From an uncultured archaeon (GTDB taxonomy: Archaea; Thermoproteota; EX4484-205; JAAOZP01), in contig CALIBN010000016.1 in assembly GCA_938045545.1 (NCBI GenBank), positions 1-64,000 on the forward strand: a stretch of DNA of 64,000 nucleotides, written 5' to 3'. This document shows, in pieces, positions 42,299 through 51,461 of this stretch. The notes under the pieces are model-generated. The model made no database searches. It had not been told where the DNA came from and saw only the letters and a program-made list of their open reading frames with translations. A program made the position numbers and the translations under genes. Each line of letters begins with the position of its first letter. The first letter of the stretch is position 1.

Positions 42299-42928
42299 GT
42301 GATAAAGATGAGCCCGTTATTCGGCAGGAAGCCTCAACCGCCCCCGCAACCAGCGGACCAGCATGCATTTCAAGACGCCTTGAGGGAAGCAGTTGCAATG
42401 CTTAAGATTCAGGAGCAGAATCTCGACAGGATATACCACAGGATTAAGATGAGAGACGAGCAGCTTTTCAAAGAAGTCGAGAAGGCTCTTGTTGAACGAG
42501 ATAATTCCCGCGCCCAAGTTTATGCGAACGAGGTTGCTCAGGTAAGGAAGATGGGTAAGATAATTCTTAGCAACAGGCTTGCACTTGAAAGAGTAATACT
42601 TAGGCTTGAAGATACTATAGACTTTAAGGAGACTCTGAAGATCCTTGGACCGGTTGTTAACGTAGTAAACAGGGTTGGAAACGAGATAAGGAATGTTGCT
42701 CCACAAGTTGCAGACAGTCTCAGACAAGTAGAGGACATGATGAACAGGGTGCTTATACAGGCTGGCGAGGTCACAGGCTACGAGACATATATTGCGCCCG
42801 ACAGCGAGGCAGACCAGATTTTGAAGGAAGCATCCATCCTGGCTTCTCAGAAAATGAAATCAAGCTTCCCAGAGATACCTGAGGCTGTTAGACAACACAT
42901 GGAAGAAACCGGTTCCCGGACTCAGTAA
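42299..42928 (+). CDS. ESCRT-III-like protein (CdvB paralog)
   Basis: 'ALREAVAMLKIQEQNLDRIYHRIKMRDEQLFKEVEKALVERDNSRAQVYANEVAQVRKM'; C-terminal 'FPEIPEAV' reminiscent of a MIM2. Confidence 0.82.
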   Translation: MIKMSPLFGRKPQPPPQPADQHAFQDALREAVAMLKIQEQNLDRIYHRIKMRDEQLFKEVEKALVERDNSRAQVYANEVAQVRKMGKIILSNRLALERVILRLEDTIDFKETLKILGPVVNVVNRVGNEIRNVAPQVADSLRQVEDMMNRVLIQAGEVTGYETYIAPDSEADQILKEASILASQKMKSSFPEIPEAVRQHMEETGSRTQ

Positions 42929-43122
42929 GCTTAATGATTTCACATCAGCTCTTTGAAAACTAGTCGACCATCAGGGGGCTTGCGCAGTTTTTTTAAAAAC
43001 CATTGGAATTGGCCGTCTTAGAGGTTTAAATACTGGAATGCTCATCATCCTAATTCCTAAAGGGCTGGCGCTGTTGAGGAAACCGATAAATAGACACTCG
43101 TGAGAGAAACAGGGTCGTTCAG

Positions 43123-43419
43123 ATGAGTGGAAAAGTAGTTGTTTCAAAAGAGGAGGTTCTGCATTACGCTAAGCTCTGCAAGATCTCTCTGACCGAGGCT
43201 GACGTGGAAAGGCTCCAGAAAGATGTTAACGAGATACTAGAGTATTTCAACATTGTGAGAAGCCTGCAGCTGGATGTTGAGCCAATGGTGTATGTGACTG
43301 GTTTCAGCGAAGCCCTGAGGGAAGACGAGCCGGCTGAAACCCTTTCAGAGGATGATGTTTTTAAGAATGCTGGAGAGAAGGATGAGAAATGGTTTGTGTC
43401 GGGCCAAGTGTTAGGTTAA
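43123..43419 (+). CDS. gatC: Asp/Glu-tRNA amidotransferase subunit C
   Basis: 'EEVLHYAKLCKISLTEADVERLQKDVNEILEYFNIV...LREDEP'. Confidence 0.88.
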   Translation: MSGKVVVSKEEVLHYAKLCKISLTEADVERLQKDVNEILEYFNIVRSLQLDVEPMVYVTGFSEALREDEPAETLSEDDVFKNAGEKDEKWFVSGQVLG

Positions 43420-44840
43420 ACAGCTTATCAGAACAGTTTTTGGATTCAGTTGACCCAGTTGAGAAAGTCTATAAGACTCTTGAAAGGATTGAGAAAACAA
43501 GAGGACTGAATGCTTTCATAACGGTCGATAAGGAGGGTGCCCTTAGAAGTGCAGAGGAGCTTAAGCGTAGAATCAGGATGGGTGGGAAAACAGGTAGGCT
43601 AGCCGGTCTCCTGGTTGCTGTTAAAGACAACATTTCCACTAGGGGGCTTAGGACGACGTGCGCCTCAAGAATGCTTGAAAACTATGTTCCGGTTTATGAT
43701 GCTACTGTTGTTGAGAAAATAAAGATGGAAGATGGCATCGTAATTGGAAAGACAAACATGGATGAGTTCGCAATGGGCTCAAGCACCGAAACCTCCTTCT
43801 TCGGTCCGACGAGAAACTTTTTTGACCATTCTAGGGTTTCCGGGGGAAGCAGTGGTGGAAGCGCGGTCTCCCTCGCAACCGGGGCTGTGGAGCTTGCTCT
43901 CGGAAGCGATACGGGAGGATCGATAAGGAATCCTGCAGCCTTCAACTCGGTGGTTGGGTTAAAGCCGACTTACGGCAGGGTTTCACGCTACGGTTTAATA
44001 GCCTATGCTAGCAGTCTCGACCAGGTAGGGCCGATGGCTAGAGACACGTTGTCAACAGCCCTGCTGCTTCAGGTAATAGCCGGCAGTGACCCAAGGGATT
44101 TAACCACTTCAAGCCGAGAGCCCTCGAATTACGTTGAAGAAGCCACGCGCGGGACCAGGGGTCTGAGGATCGGCATTGTTAAAGAGGGTTTCATGAATAT
44201 TGATGAGAAAATTTCGGCAAAGGTTTACGATGCCATAGGTGTTCTTGAGAAAAACGGTTGCTCAGTTGAGGAAGTATCGTTTCCCTTTATGAAGTATGCT
44301 CTCCCAGCATACTACATCATAGCCATGGCGGAATGTTCAAGCAACCTTGCAAGGTTCGACGGGATCCGTTACGGAGGGAGGTGTGCCGAAGGCAGGTGGG
44401 AGGAGAGGATTGTTAAGATTAGGACCGAAGGCTTCGGGGAGGAGGTTAAGAGAAGAATATTCCTAGGAACCTTTGTGCTCTCCGCAGGCTATAAGGAGGA
44501 TTTCTACATGAAGGCCTGCAGGGTCAGGAGGAAGATACATGATGATTTTAAGCTCCTGTTTAGAGACTTCGATGCTCTGGCGATGCCAACCATGCCCGTC
44601 CTCCCTTGGAGAACAGGAGAAATAGTGTCGCCGCTTGAAATGTACATGATGGATTTTGAAACAGTCGCCGTCAATCTGGCTGGGCTTCCCGCTATAAGTA
44701 TTCCGGCAGGCTTTGTCAACTCGCTTCCAGTAGGTCTTCAACTCGTAGGAGACCATTTTGAGGAGGTTACGCTGCTCAGGCTATCCTACGGCTACGAGGC
44801 TGAAACCGGTTTCACCAAGTGGCTCAGGACCCACGGCTAG
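43389..44840 (+). CDS. gatA: Asp/Glu-tRNA amidotransferase subunit A
   Basis: 'GKTNMDEFAMGSSTETSFFGPTRN...SGGSSGGSAVSLATG...GSDTGGSIRNPAAFN'. Confidence 0.95.
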   Translation: MVCVGPSVRLNSLSEQFLDSVDPVEKVYKTLERIEKTRGLNAFITVDKEGALRSAEELKRRIRMGGKTGRLAGLLVAVKDNISTRGLRTTCASRMLENYVPVYDATVVEKIKMEDGIVIGKTNMDEFAMGSSTETSFFGPTRNFFDHSRVSGGSSGGSAVSLATGAVELALGSDTGGSIRNPAAFNSVVGLKPTYGRVSRYGLIAYASSLDQVGPMARDTLSTALLLQVIAGSDPRDLTTSSREPSNYVEEATRGTRGLRIGIVKEGFMNIDEKISAKVYDAIGVLEKNGCSVEEVSFPFMKYALPAYYIIAMAECSSNLARFDGIRYGGRCAEGRWEERIVKIRTEGFGEEVKRRIFLGTFVLSAGYKEDFYMKACRVRRKIHDDFKLLFRDFDALAMPTMPVLPWRTGEIVSPLEMYMMDFETVAVNLAGLPAISIPAGFVNSLPVGLQLVGDHFEEVTLLRLSYGYEAETGFTKWLRTHG

Positions 44841-44881
44841 CTTGGGAAAGGGTTAAAAACTTTTTCAACATTGCTCCGGGG

Positions 44882-45985
44882 ATGAACCGGAAAACCCAGA
44901 TGCTGCTAATTCCTGGTCCAATAACACTGCCAGAAAGGGTTTTGAAAGCGATGGCTAAACCCATCGTAAACCATAGGGGGGATGAGTTTCACGCTCTCTA
45001 CGAGAGAATTGAAGAAGGCTTGAGAAATGTTTTCAAGACTGAGAACAACGTCTACATCATAAGTGGCTCTGGAACCGCGGGAGTGGACATGGTTTTCCAG
45101 AACTTCGTGTACGAGGGTGAGAAGGTGCTTATACCGGATTTCGGAGAATTCACGGAGAGGGTTATGGAGAATGCTTTGAAGGTTGGTGCTGAGCCTGTTG
45201 CCGTGAAATCAGAGTGGGGAAGCCTGCCGAGCCTCAGGAATATTGCGGAGGCGGTTGAGAACAATAATGTTGGAAGCATTTTCATAGTGCATAACGAGAC
45301 CTCTACGGGAGTAACTTTCAGAATGATGGAAGAGGTTGCTAACATTGCTAGGAAAGAGGGGATACTGGTTTTCGCAGACACTGTTTCAGACCTGGGTGTT
45401 GAACCCTTCTACACGGATAAGCTGGGTGTTGACGTCTGTGTGACTGCAAGCCAGAAGGGCCTCGGAGGGCCTCCGGGCTTATCCTTCGTCTCAGTGAGCG
45501 GAAAAGCGTTAGATAAGGGTTTAAACAATCCTAGGAGGAGAAGCTTCTATCTGGATGTTGAGAAGATTCACAGGTTCCATCTCAAGAGGGAGACTCCTTT
45601 CACGCCCGCGGTGCCACTGCTATACGGCATGGCTGAAGCGCTTGAAATTTTGAAAGAAGAGGGCTATGAGGAACGGATAAGAAGGCACTCTGAGAATGCT
45701 AGAATGATATATGAATTCTTAGAGTCTGAGAACATTGAGATTTTCCCACGCAATAGAGAATACTGGTCTACAGCGGTAATAGTCTTCAAAAACAGGGGGC
45801 TTAATGCCGACATAATAATCAGGAGGCTGTACGAAGAGTATAGGATACTGATAGCGAGAGGAATGGGTAGGCTGAGGAATGAAACAACCAGAATAGGCAA
45901 CGTAGGCTACGAGGGGAGAGCTGAGATAGAGTATTTCCTAGACTCGTTTAGAAAAGTGTTGAAGGATGCTGGCAGGCAACCTTGA
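44882..45985 (+). CDS. Class V aminotransferase (alanine-glyoxylate/serine-pyruvate type)
   Basis: 'LLIPGPITLPERVLKAM', 'SGSGTAGVDM', 'TASQKGLGGPPGLSF'. Confidence 0.88.
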   Translation: MNRKTQMLLIPGPITLPERVLKAMAKPIVNHRGDEFHALYERIEEGLRNVFKTENNVYIISGSGTAGVDMVFQNFVYEGEKVLIPDFGEFTERVMENALKVGAEPVAVKSEWGSLPSLRNIAEAVENNNVGSIFIVHNETSTGVTFRMMEEVANIARKEGILVFADTVSDLGVEPFYTDKLGVDVCVTASQKGLGGPPGLSFVSVSGKALDKGLNNPRRRSFYLDVEKIHRFHLKRETPFTPAVPLLYGMAEALEILKEEGYEERIRRHSENARMIYEFLESENIEIFPRNREYWSTAVIVFKNRGLNADIIIRRLYEEYRILIARGMGRLRNETTRIGNVGYEGRAEIEYFLDSFRKVLKDAGRQP

Positions 45986-46080
45986 TTAAACACGCGTAAC
46001 AAGCATAATTCTCATTTTTAGCATGCGTGTCAAAGAACCAGGGGTAATGCTTAACTACGTTCTCACTAGTCCTTTGAAGC

Positions 46081-48512
46081 GTGATTGACATGGGAACCAT
46101 GTTTTCAGCCGGCCTATTCAAGGTTGAAACGGAAGAATCTGTTTGGAATCTCTCCTCCTCGCAGTGGCCCGGGTTTAAAATAGGATCGTTAACATGCCAC
46201 GTATGCTTAAGTGGGCAGAAGCATTACCCGGAGAAGCTTAGAGTAGAGAGGCTGGATAACGAGGAAGGCTTAAGAATGACTTGGACGTTTAAAAAGGCTG
46301 GTGCGAAAATAGTTCAGAAAATCACTAGCCGTCCGAAACATCTTGAAATAAGCAGCTTCTTCCAAAACCTTTCGACTAGGGCCGCCTGTCTCAGCGAGCT
46401 GACTCTACTCGAATCCGCGGAGCCGGGTGAAACCTCGTTTGGAACAAGACATGGGGAAGCCCGGGTTTACGAGGATGGTGGCTACTGGGGACTTGTCCGA
46501 AAGCTAAGCCGGAGCCCGAAGCCGAGTGGTGAAACGGCGGAGCAGGCTTCAAGCAGCGAGATCCAGGGGTCTTCTCAAGTCTGTTGGGAAGTCTACAACC
46601 CGTTTGACAGAATGGCTTTCTTAGCGGGTTTCCTAACGTTTGAAAGATGGCTAGGCATGGTTGAAACAAAGTTCAAAGCATCACTTGGAGTAATCGGGTG
46701 GAAGATGGGTTTTGACGCTGGCGACGTAATAGTCGACCCCAGGGAGACCGTTAAGCTGGAAGACGTTGCATTCATGCTTGGGCGGGACCCTTGGCTTCTT
46801 CTAGAAGAGTTTGGAAACCTGGTTAAAGAAAGATACTGCATTAGGCCTTTGGAAAGACCTCCGATAAGCTGGTGCAGCTGGTACCCCTTCCGCTTAAGCG
46901 TCAGCGAGGAACGCGTCTTGGATAACGCCAGGATCGGGGCTGAGCGTTTAAAGAGCCTTGGGCTTAAGAATATTCAGGTCGACCTAGGCTGGGAGAAGAA
47001 CCACCTGCCAAGCTCATACGATGAGAACGAGCAGTTCTCCCACGGGTTGAAATGGCTGTCGCAGCAGCTTGAGAAAATGGGTTTCAACCTGGGGGTCTGG
47101 AAGGCTCCTTTCACAATAAGCGAGCTCGACACGGTTGCTGTCAAACACCCGGAGTGGCTTCTTGGAGACGAGAAGGAGAAGCCAGCCCCATACTGGACAT
47201 GGTTCTGGAAGCCGTATGGAAAGGTTTACGCCCTGGATCTTACGCATCCAGGGGCACAGAACTATCTTCGTGAAGAAATAGCTTCAAATACGTCAAATAC
47301 TTCAGGCTCGACTTTATGGGTGGCCCGTGTAACCCGCGTCTACGCAACGGGTACAACCGGAGAATCGTAGCCGGAGGAGGTGTTGAGGCTGCACGACTAG
47401 GATGTAGAATAATCTCTGAAACCCTGAGGAGCATTGACCCGGAGTGCCTAGTGTTGAACTGCAACCCGTATGAGCCTTGCGGCGTAGGGTTTTTCCAGCT
47501 GCTCTACACCTGCAACGACACGGGTAACACCGGATACGTCACTTGGCAGTTTATGAAGGAAAACTATAGGTCTGTCGCGTCCCACCTGTGGAAAAACCAT
47601 AGGTGGGGGATAATCCAGCCCTCCTGTCTCTCCGTCGGCCTACCTGGCACACTTGAGGAGGCAAGGATCGCGCCACGGTAGCATACTTCTCGGGTGGCGA
47701 GATCAGTATTGGCGACAACCTTGCTACTCTGCCTGAAGACAGGTGGCAAGTCTTACTCTCAGTGCTGCCGCCAGCCGGAGCCTCAGCCAAGCCCGTGGAC
47801 CTTTTCGAACCAATTACCGTTGAACAATTGTCGTATGAAGATATGAGCCGCAGCGGTAGCGAGGCCACGGTAGGAAGCATTGAGGAAGACGGGGGGAACA
47901 TCTGGTGCAACAGGTGGAGACTGAATGGGACAGCTGGATCATCGCCAGCCTGTTTGCTTGGGAGCCTCCTAAAACTAAAGAGGGGAGGGAGCACCTGATA
48001 ACCAGGTTCAACATCCCGTGGAGCCTGCTGGGTTTAAACCCTCGCAGGAAATACTGGGTCTACGAGTTCTGGTCAGGCCAGTTCCTAGGGGAAACCCCTC
48101 GACACGTAGGCTGGACGGCTACACACATCCCGGGGACGCTGGGAAACTCCTATGGGATGCCATGGAAGAGTCTCTGAAAGTTACGTTCTTCGGCCTTGCG
48201 GTCAGAGTGTTAGCAATACGGGAAACGCGCCCACACCCTTGGATCGTTGGAACGAGTTTCCATTTAACAAGCGGCGGAGAATTGCGGAACGTAGCCTGGG
48301 ATGAGTCGAAAAAAGTTTTGAAGGGCGAGCTACAGCGGCCACCGGGCCAGCTGGGCTTCATAGTTGCAGCCGGCATCCCTACTAGACAGGTTAGAACCAT
48401 TGTTGACAACCGCCCAGCGATCGCGCTGCCGGGGGCTAATGGCTCCCTAGTAATCCCGATGATTTCCAGCGAGAACCCTTTACTCTGGGAAATACGCTTC
48501 GAAGAACAGTAA
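46081..48512 (+). pseudogene. GH36/melibiase-like alpha-galactosidase, multiply frameshifted
   Basis: 'RPPISWCSWYPF', 'IQVDLGWEKNHLP', 'FRLDFMGGPCNPRLRNG' spread over several frames with shifts near 47285, 47680, 47890 and 48170. Confidence 0.75.
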
Positions 48513-48597
48513 GCCAATCCTGTCAGATACTTTAAACGTCGGATGAGTAAGACGGGGCTCGAACGACATTGCATAATGGTGATCTTTCGAATCGCAG

Positions 48598-48622
48598 GTC
48601 GGGGTAGCCGAGCCTGGTAAGG
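48598..48622 (+). repeat. Partial tRNA-Ser 5' fragment
   Basis: GTCGGGGTAGCCGAGCCTGGTAAGG vs intact tRNA-Ser at 51104: GTCGGGGTAGCCAAACCTGGTTAAGG. Confidence 0.75.
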
Positions 48623-48694
48623 TACAGTCATCTTAAGGTTTTTACAGCATGCTTACGAAGGATGTTTTAAGTTTTAGAAATAAGTTATGCTTAA

Positions 48695-49454
48695 ATGAGC
48701 CTCATGAGCATTAATAATGGGATGGTAAATCCCGAGCTCAGGAAACTTTTCGTCGATTCAATAGAGTACCTTAGAAAAATGGATTTCTTCAAGGATTACT
48801 CAAATCTATCCTCGGAGGAGATTTTCGACAAGATCCTTAGTGGGGAAATAGACTATGGGGACCAGTGGTTCATCGAGGAGTGGCCCGAGGAGGAGCGGAG
48901 GAAATTCAGTACTCAAGGGCAAATCTTGAGGGAGCTACTTAAAGGCGCGAAGAACACTGGATGAAGAAAAGCATTTACGAAGTGGATTTGGAGGTGGCGT
49001 CTTTCGATACCAAGAGGATCTTTATAGAGGATCCTAAGACGGTCGTAAGAAAGGGGATATGTAAGATGTTGCACATGAAGCTCGCGAGGATCTCCAGGGG
49101 AGCTTTCAATTCCAGGTACATTAAGGAGGAGTTGATAGAATGGGAGAAACCCCCTCCGGTGTTGAGGGCGGCGTTGGGGAAATGGTGTTCCCCTACGGTG
49201 GCTTTATCTTCAAGGTATGCTTTGAGTTCGGAGGGAAGGAGCATCTGGCCGAGTTCTACAATAACTGGAAATACCTTTACATGGTCCCGCTCATAGAGAG
49301 GATAAATGAGCTGATCAAGGATACCGGATATCAATATTACGGGTTGCATAATGAGGACATAATCTTAGTTGTCCTAAGGGAAGACGAGGCCGAGAAGCTT
49401 AAAAAGGAGAGGGGTTGGGCACTTTACTTGCCTCAAGTTAAGGCTCATGCTTAG
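48695..49454 (+). pseudogene. Locus C: 'SIEYLR' family protein with two frameshifts
   Basis: MVNPELRKLFVDSIEYLRKMDFFKDYSNLSSEEIFDKI...; continues 'EEHWMKKSIYEVDLEV' and 'YGGFIFKVCFEFGGKEHLAEF' in other frames. Confidence 0.8.
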
Positions 49455-50445
49455 GTTTCTCCACAATGTTCTCTACAGTCTCCTCAATATCGTCTAAGGT
49501 GCATTTAACACCCTCTTTAAACTCAGTCTCGATAATTTTATTCAGGTTCTCAAGGCATATAGCTACCGGAATGCCAAACGCGGCTTCCCATAAATGCTTC
49601 CACTTATCCTCGGTGAAATAATTATTCAGATCTTTCTTTGCTCTGCTTAAGCTACGTTGATAATAATCGGATACGATCGTGGTCTTGACCTCAACTATCG
49701 CTACTCACTTCCCCTTATGGTAAACGTAGAAGTCCGGTCCCTCTGTCTCATATCCCTGGACGACCTTGAGCTCTTCCTTAGGTATTCCGGTCTTCCTAGA
49801 TACTACCTCCTTAACGTCTTCCTCTCGGTAAAATCTTGCATAATCCCAGCCGATTTCCCCAACCGGTCCTTTAACCCTTGGATCGTCTATCGAAAACCCT
49901 TTGTTAATTAGGCCCCCTACATCTTCAACCCTCACCACCAGAACCTTCTCGGGGTCCTCCAGGAATACCTCGTAGCGAGATGCGGCTTCCCCCACCCCCA
50001 TATAGTATTCTATCGTGAGCTTCTTTCTATCCACCTCGTATTTTGTGATTTTAATCCGCCTATATTTGCTGATCATTATCCTTGGAATGTATTCCTTGGA
50101 CTTCCTGTAGACCAGCTTGATTAGGTGCTCCTTACCTTTGTAATCCTTAATCGCGAAGGTGACGGCTGGTCCATGTTCCGATCTGTCGTAATGCGGGTTC
50201 CTCTCCAACGTCAATTTGCAAACCTCCTTCCCATCCACGACCAGCTTATATTCGCCTGAGCTGAATGCGATGTCGAAGGACGCATTCGCTTCCTTAAACA
50301 CGGTTTTAACGAACTCATGGGTGGTGATTTTGACGATCTTTATCTCAACCTCCTCACCACTCCGACCTATGTTGCTTGGAAGGTCGAACTCAAATGTCGG
50401 CCCATATTTCTTGTAAAATGTCCTTCTCTTGACCTCGATTTTCAC
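49438..50445 (-). pseudogene. Locus C: PD-(D/E)XK nuclease-like protein with one internal in-frame TGA (49705-49707)
   Basis: 'EGPDFYVYHKGK*VAIVEVKTTIVSDYYQRSLSRAKKDLNNYF...IIETEFKEGV'. Confidence 0.75.
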
Positions 50446-50879
50446 TCAACATGATTCCCTCCAAGGTACTGCTTGAGTTGTTCGCTGGGTATTCTAATCC
50501 TCAAGTTATCTTTATTCCGCCTAAAAACGCATCTCACCTTAAGGCCCTCCGGGTAATTAGCGAGCTCGCTGGGCTCCTCCCGTGCTGGCTCTCCGCCCTC
50601 CCGCGCGCGCAAGACTCCAGCATCAGGCTTAGCTTGAGATATGCACCCGCCCTTGGGGGGGACGAACCTGCCCGACTTAACGCAGGCCGAGGCGAGCTGG
50701 CAGGCCCTGCATCTAAGAGTTAGCCCCACGATTTTCACCTTTCCTACGATACACTGGTAAACCAGGCATAAATTCCTCCTCGATGAGTGGCATCCAGTGC
50801 ATAATCCGAGCCTAAGGTAATCGCATTTGCGACAAGGCTTTCCGCACTTGAGGGGCCCGTGCGCGACTTGCATTCTCAT
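50442..50879 (-). CDS. Locus C: Cys-rich zinc-binding-like protein; 4-nt ATGA overlap with the nuclease-like gene
   Basis: MRMQVAHGPLKCGKPCRKCDYLRLGLCTGCHSSRRNLCLVYQCIVGKVKIVGLTLRCRACQLASACVKSGRFVPPKGGC. Confidence 0.8.
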   Translation of the reverse strand: MRMQVAHGPLKCGKPCRKCDYLRLGLCTGCHSSRRNLCLVYQCIVGKVKIVGLTLRCRACQLASACVKSGRFVPPKGGCISQAKPDAGVLRAREGGEPAREEPSELANYPEGLKVRCVFRRNKDNLRIRIPSEQLKQYLGGNHVE

Positions 50880-51103
50880 GAACTCATCACCTTTTCTTTA
50901 AAAGTTTTAAAAAGCATGGGAAAATACACTAGGTATCGTCGGAAAGGGATTCGCCTCATCTAGGGTCTTTATAGAGTCGCCCAGCCTTCGTGGTTTCAGG
51001 TCGCCATTCTTACCACTGAGAGGGTCTCGTCGTACCTCAGGTATTTTTTTATAAACGAGGAGTAAAAGCTTTATTTGGCCTCTGCATCAACCTTACTTTA
51101 GAC

Positions 51104-51230
51104 GTCGGGGTAGCCAAACCTGGTTAAGGCGCGAGATGCGCGATGTACGCGAGCCTGCTAAGCTCGTGGCCCATGAGAGTTCCATGATGGAACCACGAGG
51201 GCCGTGCGGGTTCAAATCCCGCCCCCGACG
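51104..51230 (+). tRNA. tRNA-Ser(GCU), ~40 nt longer than a typical class II tRNA
   Basis: Acceptor GTCGGGG/CCCCGAC, anticodon arm CGAGC-CTGCTAA-GCTCG; extra nt before the anticodon arm and in the variable arm. Confidence 0.85.
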
Positions 51231-51461
51231 TTTTCCCCTTACAGTTATTGTTTCAGAAAAACCTGGTTGTTATCTCTTCCGATGATCTGTTTTACAGGTT
51301 TCTGGAACTTAGGCCGTTCTTCACGCGCGTTAATCGAGGGCCCTGCTTAATCTTATGGCTGGATGGTTTAACCTTGTTTTTTTGTCAGTATTCTCCCGTT
51401 GATTAAGCTGAAAAAAGTCGTTTTAATGTTTTAATACCTGTGACTCTGGTTTAAGCTCCGC

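Noticed and set aside
43123-44840. Missing gatB as a biological anomaly
   Set aside because: gatB can be located elsewhere in the genome; absence from this window means nothing
48545-48625. Permuted or split tRNA gene
   Set aside because: T-loop-like and 5' tRNA pieces are present but stems do not pair in a canonical way; treated as a degenerate fragment
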